Of a DNA stretch of 64,000 nt, positions 22,853 through 36,112 are shown one piece after another. The translations under genes were made by a program, and so were the position numbers. The number at the start of each line of letters is the position of its first letter. Within the stretch, counting starts at the first letter, position 1. Origin of the DNA: Rhizophagus clarus (lineage: Eukaryota; Glomeromycota; Glomeromycetes; Glomerales; Glomeraceae); assembly GCA_015698045.1 (NCBI GenBank), contig BLAL01000071.1, positions 2,501-66,500 on the forward strand. Direction: 5' to 3'. The notes below the pieces were generated by a model that saw only the letters and a list, made by a program, of their open reading frames with translations, was not told the origin of the DNA and did no database searches.

Positions 22853-25756
22853 ATTGAAATATTTCAAAAAAAAAACCCCCAAAAAAATGAATGAAAAAAA
22901 CGAAATTTTTTTTTTTATAATGATTTTTTTGTCACATTTTTTTTTATCTTTTTATGTCTTATAATCATGGTAAATTTTTAAATTAGGAAATAGACCAATA
23001 TTTTATCGGCGCAATGAATTGATAATCTATAAATTTATCAATAGCACTATAAACTTAGACATATAAGAATTGATGGTAAACAAGCATAGCCATATAAGAA
23101 AATCAAATTACACACAGTAGCCATATAAGAATTAACAACAAAATAAACATAGCCGTATAAGAAAATCAATTGTCGCACAAGAAAGATTGATGCGTTTATA
23201 AAAATAATAAATGATCAAGAGAAAGAACAGCCAAAGTTATATTGTCGCACCATTAAAGCTTTATAAAGCGTCTCACATTTACTAGCTACAAAATTTACAT
23301 TCTTTAAGAATTATTTTAAAGAATAATCAAACATCACTCCCATGCAGTCAGTTAGGAGAACTAATCTGAAACAAAAGAAAGGGATAAATTTAGTAAATTT
23401 AGTAAATTTCAAACATATTACTGTAACAAATGCAATTATTCGATATCATGTGATTTTTCATCGGCGTTGAGGATTTCGAAATCACATGATGCCGGATAAA
23501 TCAGCTATTCGGCACTTCGCTATAAAATAAGCAAAACGATTTCGTTTATTTAAGGAGGCTTCAAATAATTTAATAATAATCAGAAAAAAAAGGAAAAAAA
23601 AAAATATGATAGAAAAGACTAACCAGAATCAACTCTGCAGCATACCAATCATTTAGTTCATACCGTAAATCTTTATGAATCTGTTTAGTAATTAGACTAA
23701 ATTTCCAACGCTTAACGAAATTTAAGAACTACGAAGTCAGCCTATAATAAAAAATTCTGCAGAAATAGTAAGGAGATTAATTTTGAACGCTCATTCAATA
23801 AGCAATTTTATTTGAAATGCTGTTACAAAAATGATCCTTTATTTATTTACGAAATTAAAGTAAATAGAGAGCCAGCCCAGCTCAAACCAAGCGTTGTAGT
23901 TTTGCTCTGGAACTATTTTGCAAGAAGATGTGGAAAAACAAAACAAAACTTAATCATTAATATGTAAGTGACGTGAAAATATTGATACTATAACCGCTAG
24001 AGACATATCAATAAAAAAAAAAAAAAGATTTTACCTTGAAATATTTTCATAAATGAGTACAAGTTGATCATGTTGCGCGATTTATATTAAGGATAGTTAA
24101 ACGAGAAAATACTGGCATCAAGAGAAATAATAGTCTTTACTGACATGTGGCGACTGTCGCATGAAGAAACTTAACATCTTTATCTATTCAATTAGAGAAT
24201 AAGTTATGCTAAGAGGATTATGAGGCGTCTACAGTATTCACTTGATAGTAGCAGGGAAATCCGATAATTTATAAGAAGAACAATTTTTTGATTATCAGAT
24301 TTGACTTATAATTTATGTATTATCCGAAGGAAGGTAGGAATAGTCAATTCTTTGAAATATGAACGAATCTCTCTTTTCGATCGGCCTTTAACTTTTTGCT
24401 GAAAGTTGAGATGTTTGGAATATTCGAGAAAATTCTAAGAGGAGAACCGGAGATTCGAGATTCTTCCACATTATTTTGGGTTACACCTTCTATCAACTCG
24501 AGTTATATCGTTATGGGAAACCACTGGTCGGGAATTATCCCAAAAAGAAATATCTGCATGAGAGGCCATTTTGCGCAATGTCAATTCACAAGTACAGTAT
24601 ATATAACTATTTTTTTTGGAAAAAAAAACTTGTAGTTATAATAATATTTGCTCATTTAGCGATAATACAGATAGATAAATTATGATAGAGAACTTTTAAA
24701 TAATTTTTTCAGTTAATTGCATTCTTATTAGCTGGAACGCCATGAATTAAAAAATTTTTAGTATCGCATTAATTGAGATGAAATCAAATACTGGAAAGTA
24801 CTATGTACATACATTATTTTAAAAACTTGCTTATTCAATATTGTTGATGTGTTGATGCCACTTTTAAAACACAATACCTCAACTTTTCTTAAAGGATTGA
24901 GTAAGTAACTGGCGAAGTAAGCACTTTCAAAATTTAAAATGTGAATTTGCAGTATTTTGTTTCAATCCTTTGACGCAGAAAGTATTTCATTCCTAGAAAT
25001 CTGAAGTCTTATCAAGAAAAATTAGTATTAAAATCCTAAAAAGATTTCTTACCGGAATAAAACCCGATATTTTTATCTAATAAATTAAAATAATTTATAT
25101 TATTATTATATCCCTTAACGCTAATTATGGTTAATTCATATACTCCTGATTACATGTTGCACAAGGCTCTTTTTTTATATTCCCGTTTTAATAAAAAGCC
25201 GTTTTTTACTGATGTTCTCGATTCGAGTTAATAAGTTGTTTTACGATTAATTATTTCCGAATTTGAATAAACATTTAAAAAAAAAAAAGAAATAAAATAA
25301 AGGTATTTATAGAAAGAGATCAAGATATCAGTTTTGTTGATAATCAAACAATACCAAGTATTCTCTCATGGCGTGTACGTTCAAACTTCAAATGTTTATA
25401 CATGGAATTTTCTATAAGTTACATTTCATTTTGGAAATTCTGATAAATTTCGGAATTTTTCGGTAATATGCATATTTAATTGGTCTAATATAAACTGTTG
25501 ATTAATTCGAATCTAAAAAAAAAAGTAATAATAGAAGGGATTTATTTTTATATTTTTTCACACGAAGAATTTTTCTTTAATGTAAGTGTAACCATTTCTT
25601 TGATGATACAAGACAATTATTTTTCTAAACATGGATATCGTTGCGATGTCGATCGTTCCTAAAAAAAATAATATAAAAAAAAAAAAAGTTATGAAATTCC
25701 ATGTGACGAAACCGAATTTAATTATACGTAATTTTTAACTAAAATAGTTATATTTT
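22853..25756. other. Long non-coding interval
   Basis: No gene is supported. It contains a 12-bp inverted repeat ATCATGTGATTT (23,445-23,456 against 23,479-23,490) and many A/T runs. Two overlapping frames at 24,396-24,685 show no domain. Confidence 0.45.
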
Positions 25757-25757
25757 G

Positions 25758-25880
25758 TTGATACAAGTTTGAGGCGTTCTTGTTTATCGTTTTAACGGCT
25801 AACGTAGAATCAACTGAATGAAGAAAAGAAACGTGATTTCTGATGCTTTATTCGAGTATAAATACGGTATCATTCTTTCT
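25758..25880 (+). promoter_or_regulatory. Promoter of ML gene 1
   Basis: TTGATACAAGTTTGAGGCGT at 25,758 has close counterparts at 31,681 and 33,515, upstream of other family members. A TATA-box block TATAAATACGGTATCATTC starts at 25,857. The same TATAAAAACGGTRTCGTT block occurs at 30,158, 32,479 and 37,734. Confidence 0.6.
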
Positions 25881-26019
25881 TTCTCATCAGGTCAAGTTCA
25901 TATCGCCTTTGATCTTCTCTTTGCTTTCATTCAATTACTTTTCTTTTTCGTTCTGCTTTTTGTATTCTTGCTGGATGAACTCAGTCTCGTTTTGCAAAAT
26001 TTACAACGATATTATAAAA

Positions 26020-26584
26020 ATGAATACTTTCTTATTTGTTATCATGTTAATTTTCGCGACATTCGCATCATCATCCCCAATAAGACGCCAGGATGCACTT
26101 AGCGGTTTCAAACAGTGCGAAGGAGATTTCCCCAACAAAATCACTACCTATAATTATACTCCCAACCCGGTCGTCGTAGGTCAAGTACTCACTCTCCATC
26201 TCGGTGGGCAAGCCGTCATTCCATACCAAGCGGGAAGTGTTATCCAGAACACTATGTTCTATCAAGGAAAACAAGTATTACAACATAATGACGATTTCTG
26301 CAAAGTATTCGTCATACCAAGTGGATTCACTTGTCCGGTAAAGGGTAATTTTGATTTGTACAACCAATTCCCTGTGGACTCTAATCCCGATGATCCAAAA
26401 AATGCCGTTAAGGACTTTTTTGTGAGAACAAGTGAGTTTTTAATTGTATAAATTATGATATTATAAAATTTTGTTCATTAATGATTTATATATATATAAT
26501 ATATTATTTTATACAGTCATCTCAAATCCGGATGGTAAAAACTTGTCATGTATTGAAGGAAATGCTAAATTTTATTTTCCTTAA
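26020..26584 (+). CDS. Secreted ML-domain (NPC2-like) lipid-binding protein 1
   Basis: Exon 1 (26,020-26,431) and exon 2 (26,517-26,584) join in phase 1 to 159 residues. The start chosen is the ATG that begins a signal peptide (MNTFLFVIMLIFATFASSSP), followed by a conserved RRQD site. The mature part follows the fungal PG/PI-transfer or MD-2-related pattern: KQCEGDFP, YTPNPVVVGQ, then DDFCKV, SGFTCPVKGNFDL and, in exon 2, NPDGKNLSCIEGNAKF. Four cysteines in the mature chain are positioned for two disulphides. ML proteins carry lipids or sterols in a beta-sandwich pocket; this one should act outside the cell or in the vacuole. It heads a tandem family. It looks intact. Confidence 0.87.
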
Positions 26585-27062
26585 TTTTTGATCATCAGTT
26601 TAAAAATGATTCTAATAAATGCATTTTTAGACTAATAAAATTATTATATTTAACCGAATAAATATTATTTATATTATATATATTTTTAAAATAGGAGAAT
26701 TCTTTTAGTTTTTGTATAAGACTATTATTTTTTACAATTATCAGTTTAAAATAAAGAAATGTTTAATAAAAAATGGTTAATGTGTTAAATTAATAATATT
26801 ATTTTTTTATAAAAAAGTTATGTATGGGAAAATTTTATTACGAATAAATCATGAACATGATGTGGTCTTCGTATAAATATGATCTCGGAGAAATAGTGAA
26901 ATACAATTTTATTGGTTGATTTTCCACTACGTGACAAAGTCTTAACTAAATATGTATCATTCCCGTGATTATCATGGTGCTGATTCGAAATAACTGGTAG
27001 ACCAACTTTATTTATTCAACTGTTATCTGTTTTTACATATGCTCCTTTTATTATATCATATA

Positions 27063-27182
27063 ATTATTAGGCACGTAGTATTCAATATGGAGGTCAATGT
27101 GGAATGATTGTGCCACGCAGTGACACATGACAACAATCATGAAATATTGACCGAAATATTGAATAACGAAGTGCCTAATAAT
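27063..27182. mobile_element. 120-bp palindromic MITE
   Basis: Ends read ATTATTAGGCAC and GTGCCTAATAAT. Arms continue with TATTCAATAT, GGTCAAT and ATGATTGT words, so almost the whole element folds on itself. Confidence 0.7.
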
Positions 27183-27272
27183 GGTTATATCACTGGTAGC
27201 CTTAATGATCATGATAAATTGGATACCACATCAACGTTAAAGCAAATTTGAAATTATTTAATAATTGCTCTA

Positions 27273-29616
27273 CAGTCAAAGTTCTCTATAACGAATCTTG
27301 ATTTCTGGAGGTTATGATTCGTTATGGTGAAAATTTCGGTAATAATTGTTATCGAATTTTAAACATTTATTCGCTATGATAAGCAATACCGAAAATCATA
27401 TCCAAATTCGGTATATTGAATATATTCGGAAAGTAAGTTAGTAATCAATTTTTTAAATGGTAAATTCGGCACGAACTTTATTACTTCATTATAATAAACT
27501 ATCACGCTATTCTTTATTTATATATTTATACTAAAATATGAATCCAAAGTAACTTGCTGTTTAGAATGGAATTCTTCCCGCTCTATTACTTTGCGCAATT
27601 TTTTTATGGTTCGAATATGATCATTTGAAAATTCCATTTTATCAGATTTTTGTTCTATATATGTAATTATTTGATTGAGTGCCGCTAATGCCTCATAGTT
27701 ACTGATAATTGGAATTTCTGGCCCCTCAACATTTGGTTCTTCCAGCTCTTTTATCATTTCTATAATTTCTTTATCAGTCATCATCTGGTGATTTGTTTCA
27801 TCCTTTTCGTACTCTAAATATTCTTCAGCAGACATTGGGCTTCTGTATATTTTAGAAGCCAGCTGGCCAATAAGATCTTGTAGTTGGTCAACTTCTTCAA
27901 ATTCGTCAAAATCAAAATCAATGTCATCGTCAGTACTTGGTGGAAGGATGCCAGTTTTTCTCCAACCATTTGTAATAGTTACTGGTTGAACTAATTCCCA
28001 TGCTTTTGCTACATATTTAATTGCTTTTTTTATCGTAATTTCAGGTATGGGTTGTCCAGTTTCTTGACTATTATCAAATGCTTTAATACGATTCCGCAAA
28101 AATAGTTTTCGATATTGGGCCTACATTTATTATTTTATTAATAAATTGGGTTTTTTTGTAAATTATAAAACATTTTTGTACTTACTTTGAAACTATGAAT
28201 GATTCCAGCATCACATGGCTGGAGGCGTGAAGTTGTATTAGGAGGTAATTTATGAAGACGAATATTGGAAAATTCAACATCATCAATTAATTTATGAGTG
28301 GATGCGCCATCATAAAGTAAGATTATATGTCTATTTTGGAGTCTTAGGCGTGAATCAAAGAGTTTTAACCAATCGTTCCAGATACTAACTTGCATATAAG
28401 CTGTTTTATTCCAATAATATTGTACTGGTAGTGATGACTTTGGAATATTTTTTAAGGCGCGTGGATTTTGACTTTTCCTAATAAAAACTGGTTTTACTTT
28501 TTCAGTTCCTGAAGCATTGCAACATAATGCAATAGTAACCCGTTCCTTAGATTGTTTTTTACCTACAACTATTGTAAGATAAGTATTATTTTAGTTTTTA
28601 TATGATTTTTTATATTAATTTTATACTAATTAAAATTTAATTTACCTGGACCAGTTGATAAAGTTCGATTTGGCTCCATCTTCCAATAAAGTCCAGTTTC
28701 ATCAATATTGAAAATATCATCAGGTGAATATTCTTTAAGAATATTTTGAAGATCTTTACGCATCTCATTCAAATCTTCTTCTGAAGGAGCGCTTGCTGCT
28801 TCTCCATGTTTTACATAAGATTCAAGATTGTGGCGTTTTTTAAAACCTGCTACCCATCCATCGGATCCTTTAAAGTCTTGTACATCGAGTAATGTTGCAA
28901 AATCACATGCTTTTTGTGCCAATAATTCGCCACTAATAGTAATATTATTATTTATGGCTTTTTCAACCCAAAAGCCCAAAGCTTCATCAACTTGTGGAAA
29001 ACTTGGTTTAACTTGTTTTTTAAGTGAAGCTTCATAAGAATCCAATTTTAAAGCCAACCATTTTTCACTTTTTTTTAAAATATCAGATATCATTCCTTGT
29101 GAAACGTCATATTCTTTAGCAAGTTCTTTATTTTTAGGTGTTGGTTTCTGCAACTTTTTTAGACAAACTTCTTGTTTTTGAGCACCTGTAAGAGAGGCTC
29201 TGGTTCGTTTTATATCAGAAGCTTTCTCTTTACCTTTAGAAATTTTTTGTCTTTTTTCTTGAGGCATCTGAAATAAAATGATTGATCAAAAAAATTTCAC
29301 ACGATTGTTTAATTTATAACGTGAACCTTCTATTAATGGAAATTTCGTTATATCCCTTACATTTTAATGTGAAATTCGTTAAAAAAAATTCGGTATAGTC
29401 ATTATAAAAATTCGTTATAAAAAAAATTCGTTAATTAAAGATTCATTTTATTAATAATTGTACGGATCTTCATCTTCGTTATACGTAATGGTAAGATTTA
29501 CTATAAAAATTCGTTATATTTTAATTATTTTATTTAATAAAAAATTGGTACCACTCATGTGATTCGCAATGGCGTAAAATTCGGAATACAGAAATTCGTT
29601 ATAGAGAACTTTGACT
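27273..29616 (-). mobile_element. Complete Tigger/pogo transposon, 2,344 bp
   Basis: Inverted ends CAGTCAAAGTTCTCTATAAC are perfect for at least 20 bp, continuing GAAT. The TA target duplication lies at 27,271-27,272 and 29,617-29,618. One spliced transposase gene fills the element. All parts look intact, so recent activity is possible. Confidence 0.93.
27518..29267 (-). CDS. Tigger/pogo-family DDE transposase
   Basis: Exons 29,267-28,646, 28,562-28,186 and 28,120-27,518 join in phase to 533 residues. The N-terminus is basic (MPQEKRQKISKGKEKASDIK). Two helix-turn-helix modules of the CENP-B/Tc5 type follow (QKQEVCLKKL...ELAKEYDVSQGMISDIL, then the segment ending WVAGFKKRHNL). The DDE-1 catalytic core has first Asp in FNIDETGLYWKMEP, second in ILLYDGASTHK, and third in TTSRLQPCDAGIIHSFK. 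All three acidic residues are present. The second motif has DG where relatives often have DN. It would cut and paste its own TA-flanked element in the nucleus. No frameshift or stop is seen. Confidence 0.92.
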
Positions 29617-30157
29617 GTATTCATCTTTCATCTAATTTTTTAATGTAATTATAAAGTAAAAACCGTGATTTCTATAATACATAATGCATATTATCGGCAA
29701 TAAATGACGTCACATGCCGAATATGAGCAAAATAATTGGCATCATGATCCTATGGGATACCCGATACCGGATATAATAAAATAAAAATAACAAATTAATT
29801 AAACATAAAGGTTTATTTATCATTTACGTTATCTCACAATAGTATGCAGTTTATTTTTGTTTGAATCCTTTATTAGTGTCTTGTACAAGTTTATCAAGAA
29901 TATTACGGTAACATGCATATTTACAATAATTTTGTTTTGTTATTAGAAGTTCTTTGTTCTTTTAATTAAATTTGGTAAATAAATATAAGGAATCTATTAA
30001 AAGAAATAAGAATATTGATGTACTAGTGTGAATTCAGCCAAATAATGATGATGTTATTTTGCATGAACTGTAAAAAGGGATAAATAAAGAATTTTAATTA
30101 TATGCTCTTTCCTTGGAATATTCTTTTAACGGTTAGCCGAGTATGATCTTAGATACA
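29617..30157. other. Non-coding spacer
   Basis: Sequence between the Tigger element and ML gene 2. TACGGTAACATGCATATTTA near 29,905 resembles words upstream of other ML genes (near 25,460 and 33,150). Confidence 0.4.
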
Positions 30158-30177
30158 TATAAAAATGGTGTCGTTTC
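30158..30177 (+). promoter_or_regulatory. TATA-box block of ML gene 2
   Basis: TATAAAAATGGTGTCGTTTC lies 55 bp before the start codon and matches the family core promoter. Confidence 0.6.
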
Positions 30178-30212
30178 TCTCTCATATACATTTTATAAGT
30201 GATTTTATAAAA

Positions 30213-30759
30213 ATGAATATCTCACTTATTATCATCTTGGTTTTCGTGACATTCGTATCCTCAACTCCAATAAAACGTCAAGATGCGCTTAAACAGTGCA
30301 AGGGAAATTTCCCAAATGAAATTACCACATATACTTATACCCCCAATCCAATTGTCATAGGTCAAGAAACTACTTTTCATATTGCTGGTAAAGCAACCGT
30401 AGCTATTGAAAACGGAGCATTATATAAGATTATGGGATTTTATGGGAAGAAACAAATTTACCATTATGATGTCGATTTTTGTGAAGCAATTGTTGCTCCC
30501 AGTGGTTTCACTTGTCCAGTGAAGGGTAATTTTGATTTTACCCCACATTATACAATAAAACCTGAACCTAATGATCCTAAAAATACTATAGAAGAAAACG
30601 TTATAAAAATACTTAGTAAGTTATTTCAATAACATAAAACTTTATCGTTAATATAAATTTGTTCGTTAATAACCTTTTATTACATTTTATGTAGTTACAA
30701 ATCCGGACGGTAAAGATTTAGCATGTATTGAAGGGAACGTCAAGTTTTCTTATCCTTGA
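30213..30759 (+). CDS. Secreted ML-domain (NPC2-like) lipid-binding protein 2
   Basis: Exons 30,213-30,615 and 30,695-30,759 join in phase 1 to 155 residues. The signal peptide is MNISLIIILVFVTFVSSTP, followed by KRQD. The mature part shows KQCKGNFPNEITTYTYTPNP, then VDFCEAI, SGFTCPVKGNFDF and, in exon 2, NPDGKDLACIEGNVKF. Intron position and phase are identical to the other copies. It is the copy closest to gene 1, from which it is separated by the Tigger insertion. It looks intact. Confidence 0.87.
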
Positions 30760-31680
30760 TTATATTAACTGTTAAGGTAAAATACTGTATATGATCATTA
30801 TTTTATATTTACTACTACAGCAAATGATTGAACGTTACTATAGAAAAAAAAATTTTTTTTTTTAGTACATTTATTTATTTTAACAATAGCTGATAGACCG
30901 TTCAAAGTTAGTAAAATATTGGAATTACAATATGTTAAATTGCAAAATTATGTATAAGTGTAATTTTTTATTAAAATAAAATAAAATATGTGCTAAGATT
31001 TTTATTGACGATAATATTTAATATAAGAAATTGTGAGTGAAAAGAAATGCTATTTTATTTATAAAATAAAACTGATGAATGTTGTATAAGTTTATTCTTG
31101 TTATTTTATTATGATAACATATCAATAATAAACTGGTTGATTATAATCCAAAAGAATGTATTCGCGAATCGCGATGATATATAGCCACGATCTAATATTG
31201 TATATCTTAAGTCACATAATACACATATTTGGTTGTTAATTTTTTTTAAAAAAAAACTCGCATCTCAAATTTTTCTATTAAATGAGACTCAAATGAGCCT
31301 AAAAAAAAAGAGAAGTTCCAAAATGTCCAAGTTTTACTTACAAGTACAGATAGACAATTTTTGTAATTTATTATAAAATGTTTCAGTAACATTAATTAGA
31401 AATCTAGTTCATCTAAATTAATATTTTATTTTGTACCGAAAATAATTTTAAAATTTTTCACACAAGAAAATCTTCACCGTAACGACTATGCAGTAAATTC
31501 GGCTGATTATGCAAGACAATGATTATTATTGATTTCCTAAACACGGATAAAATTGCGGTGTTGATCATTCCCAAAGATCAGGATAATTAATTTTTAATTA
31601 TGAACTTAATATAACGCAAACTAATTTATTATATGCACTTTTTCATCTTGTTCTTTATCTTACTAAAAAAAGTGAAATTG

Positions 31681-31925
31681 TTGACACAAGTAAGGCGTTT
31701 TTTTTTTTAAAGATTATAATAAGAAGATTCCTATAATTAATCAAAAAAAGGGGAGATCGACTCAACATAAAAAGCGATACAAACACATTAAATGAATATC
31801 TATTATTACAATCATCAGCTCTAATAAGACGCCAAGATGCACTGGAGCCCTCCCAAGCAAAATTACTTCATAACATCAACTATGATTGCATCACGTATTA
31901 CTTAAACATCGATATACAGTAAAGG
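31681..31925 (+). pseudogene. ML-gene relic with promoter remnant
   Basis: TTGACACAAGTAAGGCGTTT at 31,681 is the family upstream motif. ATG at 31,792 starts a shortened copy of exon 1 in which the signal-peptide core is deleted; ATAAGACGCCAAGATGCACT encodes the family's (K/R)RQDAL. Similarity fades after about 31,880. Confidence 0.6.
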
Positions 31926-32478
31926 CTATTGGAAAACTGAAAGTTTAAATAAAAATTTCAGCTTGATTTATGTTCGGAACATAGTTCTATATAACTAGTA
32001 CGTACAGTACGCGTTATTCGTGTTGCTTGCGTCATCAATAACATATTATTATTTGGTGGTTAGATTGATGGAAGAAAAAATCTCGCGCCTAAAAATCTTT
32101 CCAGAACGAAAGTAGATCATCGTCTTAAAAGAAAAATTTCGAAACGTTATATACAAATATGTCTAAATAACTAACTATTGAGGTTATAATTATGTGCACA
32201 TCGTTCTTTATTCATTGTTCTATTTTTTTTTTTTTTTTACAAGTTTAAAGTCGGGTTTACCTACTACTAATTTTGTTTAACGGTTAAGAACTAATTAAGA
32301 AAGCGAAAAAATATGAAAATTCTCAAATGGAAGAAATATGAAAATTCTGCGAGAAAAAAAAAATAAAATAAAATAAAAATTATATCTAATCCCAAATCTT
32401 TTTGCATAATTATAGTGACGACCAAAACCATCTTAATTTTCAAAGGGCTTATTTGCGATGAGACTATATGATATTTTA

Positions 32479-32890
32479 TATAAAAACGGTGTTATTTAGT
32501 TATTTTTGTCCTCTTTCTTTCATAATATTTTTTTTTTATAATTTTACATTTTATTTTATAAAATGAATATCTTACTTGTTATCTTCTTGGAATCTTGGTA
32601 TTCATGACATTCGTCTCATCAACTCCGATAAGAATTCGAGACACGCTCAACTGTTTTAAACCGTGATAAGAAAAAATTATCCTAAACATATTATACCATA
32701 TGGTTATAATCCCAATCCGATTGTCGTCCGTATCGTCGGTAAAACAGCTGTAACTATTGAAAACGGTGTATTGCATAAGATTACGGGATTTCCAAATATT
32801 CCATTACGAAATCAGTTTTTGCGAAACAATTGTCACATCCAGTGGATTCACCTGCTCAGTAAATGATGATTTTGATTTTTTACCACTAAG
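32479..32890 (+). pseudogene. ML-domain pseudogene
   Basis: A family TATA block lies at 32,479 and an ATG at 32,563. The signal peptide starts correctly (MNILLVIFL) but then shifts frame. Segments for YNPNPIVV, GKTAVTIENG and the TCSVN region lie in different frames and there is no exon 2. Several small indels make it non-functional. Confidence 0.8.
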
Positions 32891-33514
32891 TTTAGTAAAT
32901 TTTTAACAAAATAAAATTTTAATTTCAGAAATTATTTTCATTAATAATTATTTAAAACGTTTATACTTAGAAGATTTATCACAATAATAGATTATAGTTC
33001 TTCTATATTTCTCATTATCAGTTAATAAAATATTTGAATTTTTTAATTTACTACAAATTTATTAATGTAAAAACTGAGAAAGGTGATTTTTGCAAGGCAA
33101 ATGATTGTTTCGTTAAGTTGCATGATAATCCCGTGTTCCGGAAAGTTTCGGTAACGTGCATTTGCATTGATCAGGGTTATAGAGTTTATTAGAGCGCAAA
33201 ATAAATTTAAAAATATTCATCTTGTACTAAAAAAAGGAAGTAAATAAAAGTAGAAGAAAAAAATGATAAAACTGATTTTATTTTTAAAAATTTTCACACG
33301 AGAAAATGCTTCTAAACCGTAACGATTGTGCAGTGAATCAGGATAATAAATATGCAAACCCCGACTATTATTTATTTTCCAAATATGGAAAAAACTGTGG
33401 AACTAAAAATAGATAATCAATCAATTTAAATTCTAAATCTAAATGACGGAAACAAATTTGATATGCGCGGCGCGCTTTTCCTTTTATTTATTTAACCAAA
33501 AACAGTAATATTAA

Positions 33515-33688
33515 TTGACGCAAGTAAGGCGTATTCACTGATGATCATTGTAATGAGTTGGTTCCTATAATTGGTTAAAAAAAGGCAAAGAAAAGATGAT
33601 CTTTTAGATGTTTGATTCGACATAAAAACGACGAAATTTTTCCCTTCATGAATTTGTGTGTAAATTTTGCAAACTACTTTATATAATA
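33515..33688 (+). promoter_or_regulatory. Promoter of ML gene 3
   Basis: TTGACGCAAGTAAGGCGTAT at 33,515 and a weak TATA block (CATAAAAACGACG, 33,621). Farther upstream, 33,290-33,390 repeats the segment at 31,458-31,550 and, more distantly, 25,557-25,660, so long promoter stretches were duplicated with the genes. Confidence 0.55.
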
Positions 33689-34238
33689 ATGAATAATTTA
33701 TTACTTGTTGTTCTATTGATTTTCATAACATTCGCATCATCAACTCCAATGAGACGTCAAGATACTCATTTAAAACAGTGTGAAGGAACCTTTCCAAATG
33801 AAATAACCTCGTATGGGTTTAAGCCCTATCCAATTATCGTGGGTCAATTAGTTACAAACCATGTAACCGGTAAAGTGACTGTCCCCGTTGAAGAGGGAGC
33901 AACTGTAAAGCATTCGATATATTATAACAACCAACTACGTTTAGAACACACCGAAGATTTTTGTAGTTTTATCGTCATACCAAGTGGTCACACTTGTCCG
34001 GTAACAAGCCAGAATTTTGACTATACTGTCAATATTATGGCGAAAAGTACTCCTAATGATCCTAAGAATGTTGTACTTGATTTCTTTACGAGGACGCTCA
34101 GTAAGTTTTAAATATAAAATTTTGAATTTATAAAATTTTGTTCGTTAATAACTTTTTAATTATTTTTATATAGTTACAAATCCGGATGGTAGAAATTTAA
34201 CCTGTATTGAACAATACGTCAAGTATTCATTTCCTTAA
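33689..34238 (+). CDS. Secreted ML-domain (NPC2-like) lipid-binding protein 3
   Basis: Exons 33,689-34,100 and 34,174-34,238 join in phase 1 to 158 residues. The signal peptide is MNNLLLVVLLIFITFASSTP, followed by RRQD. The mature chain has LKQCEGTFPNEITSYGFKP, then EDFCSFI, SGHTCPV and, in exon 2, NPDGRNLTCIEQYVKY. It diverges most in the central strand region, where the binding pocket lies in this fold, so ligand choice may differ. It looks intact. Confidence 0.86.
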
Positions 34239-34927
34239 TTATTAGTTTAACTATTACTATATATTTGCAACTTATGTAAATTTCTTAAAAACTTTATTGT
34301 ATTTAATATCAGCTAATAAAGTATTTGAATTCGTTTAAAATATAACTAGTATTTTGCTAAATTGTATGAATTTATTATAATTATGTGGTAATATCGATGT
34401 TCCACAAAAAAAAAATGTGGTTTGAAAGATATCAAGAGTATTGCTAAATATTGCGCCGGTGACGATTTTCGCCACTTAATTCTGGTTAAAAATTATAATT
34501 TCGGTCAGCGTTAAAAATCGCATGTTAAAAATATTTTAATTTAAATAATAAATAAGTAAAGTCCACGCTAAAATTTTGAAATTTTTGTTAAAAAAAAGTT
34601 TAAGATCAAAAGAAAAATTTTTCTTGTAAATGCATTTTTTCTCAAAAACTATCTGGGAAACGGCTTTTTGACCTAAAGAAACTTGTTCTGCTCATAAATT
34701 TACATATAATTCTTAAGAATTTACTAGTATTTATATCCTTTCATGATAAAAACAAAATTATCGGATGATTCTACATGGCAAATTATGATGAATTCTACGT
34801 CGTGTAATGTATTGTAATACTGCGTAAAATGCGACACGTGAGAAAATCAGGGGTTAGTCATATACTCATTCGAAATTAACTTAATTTACCTACCAATTAT
34901 CTTTAGTTAATGCGACAGTCGATAAAT

Positions 34928-35210
34928 TCATAAAGGAAATTTCCCAAATGAAATTACCGTATTTGGCCTTACTCCCAATCCACTTGTCGGAGGTCAAGAC
35001 TCAAGAATCTATTGGTCGTATCGCTGGAACTGTAAGTATGTAACTATAGAGAACGGTGCATTGTGCAAAATTACGGGATTTTATGAGAATAAACAAATAA
35101 TCCATCATGAAGCAGTTTTTACGAAGCATCTGTACCTGTCCAGTAAAAGGTAATTTGATTTTACCGCAAAGTCTATGAACATCTCCTTTGATCACAAAAA
35201 ATACTCTGGT
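34928..35210 (+). pseudogene. ML-domain pseudogene fragment
   Basis: It begins inside exon 1 (AAGGAAATTTCCCAAATGAA) and shows scrambled-frame copies of TPNPLVGGQ, ITGFYENKQIIHH and TCPVKGN. It has no signal peptide, no exon 2 and several indels. The interval 34,239-34,927 before it shows no gene. Confidence 0.75.
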
Positions 35211-36112
35211 TGAATAGTACGATGTAAAGATAATAAGTTGAGTATTTTATTCTTAATATTATCAAGTTTAAAACGTTTATCCGATTATAAATTCTTTGTT
35301 TCTGCCATGAAAAATGAAGGTCATCATGAGATTCAATCTAAATACGATTTGTAAGATGACTTGAGTCAAATAAAAAATTACATAATGCCAACTTTCAAAC
35401 AACACGATGATTTGCTCGGTTCAAAAAATTCTATAAATGAAATAAAATGAAAATTTAATTACATAATATTTACCAAGAATGCATGCATTCAATTTTTTTT
35501 CTTTGATTATAAAATGATTTTATACCAAATTCATATTTAGAAATTGAGGACATCGAGAACGTCAAAGAAAATTCGAATGATCCATTATACTTTTGATAAG
35601 GTCATCTCATAAAAGATTTTTTTGTGATCGATCGCTTAATCAGTTGGTTACTATTATCCCTTCTATTTTTCGATTAAAAAGAAAAAGAAAAAAAAAATAA
35701 TAATAAGGATAAAGAATTTTCTAAAATAAAAAGCATTATTTTTAATCTCAAGACTTGCGTAATGGCTTATATTATTACAAAAAAAGGAATTATTTCGTCA
35801 TACTATCTAATAGTCTATAATAGGATGGACAATGGACAAACGGCTTTCCAGCATAACTTATTTTAGAAAATGTAAATGTGATCATATGATCATGCCTTAA
35901 TTCTTGAATGTAATCGTTACACAAGAAAGAAATATCAGATGACCAAAACTTGTAAATTTGATAAGTTGCCAAAGTTTTCATAACTTAAGCACGTCACGTA
36001 ATAATTTCAATTCAATAAAAAAGGGTTTCTTTCTTTATAACTTTAAACGTTAAAATTTAAACATTACGTACACCGATTTAGTAAATAAATCGTTTGCTCA
36101 CCAAAAATATCT

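Noticed and set aside
24396..24685. Overlapping frames upstream of the ML array
   Set aside because: Two frames compete over the same DNA, neither has a domain, and no intron signals extend them.
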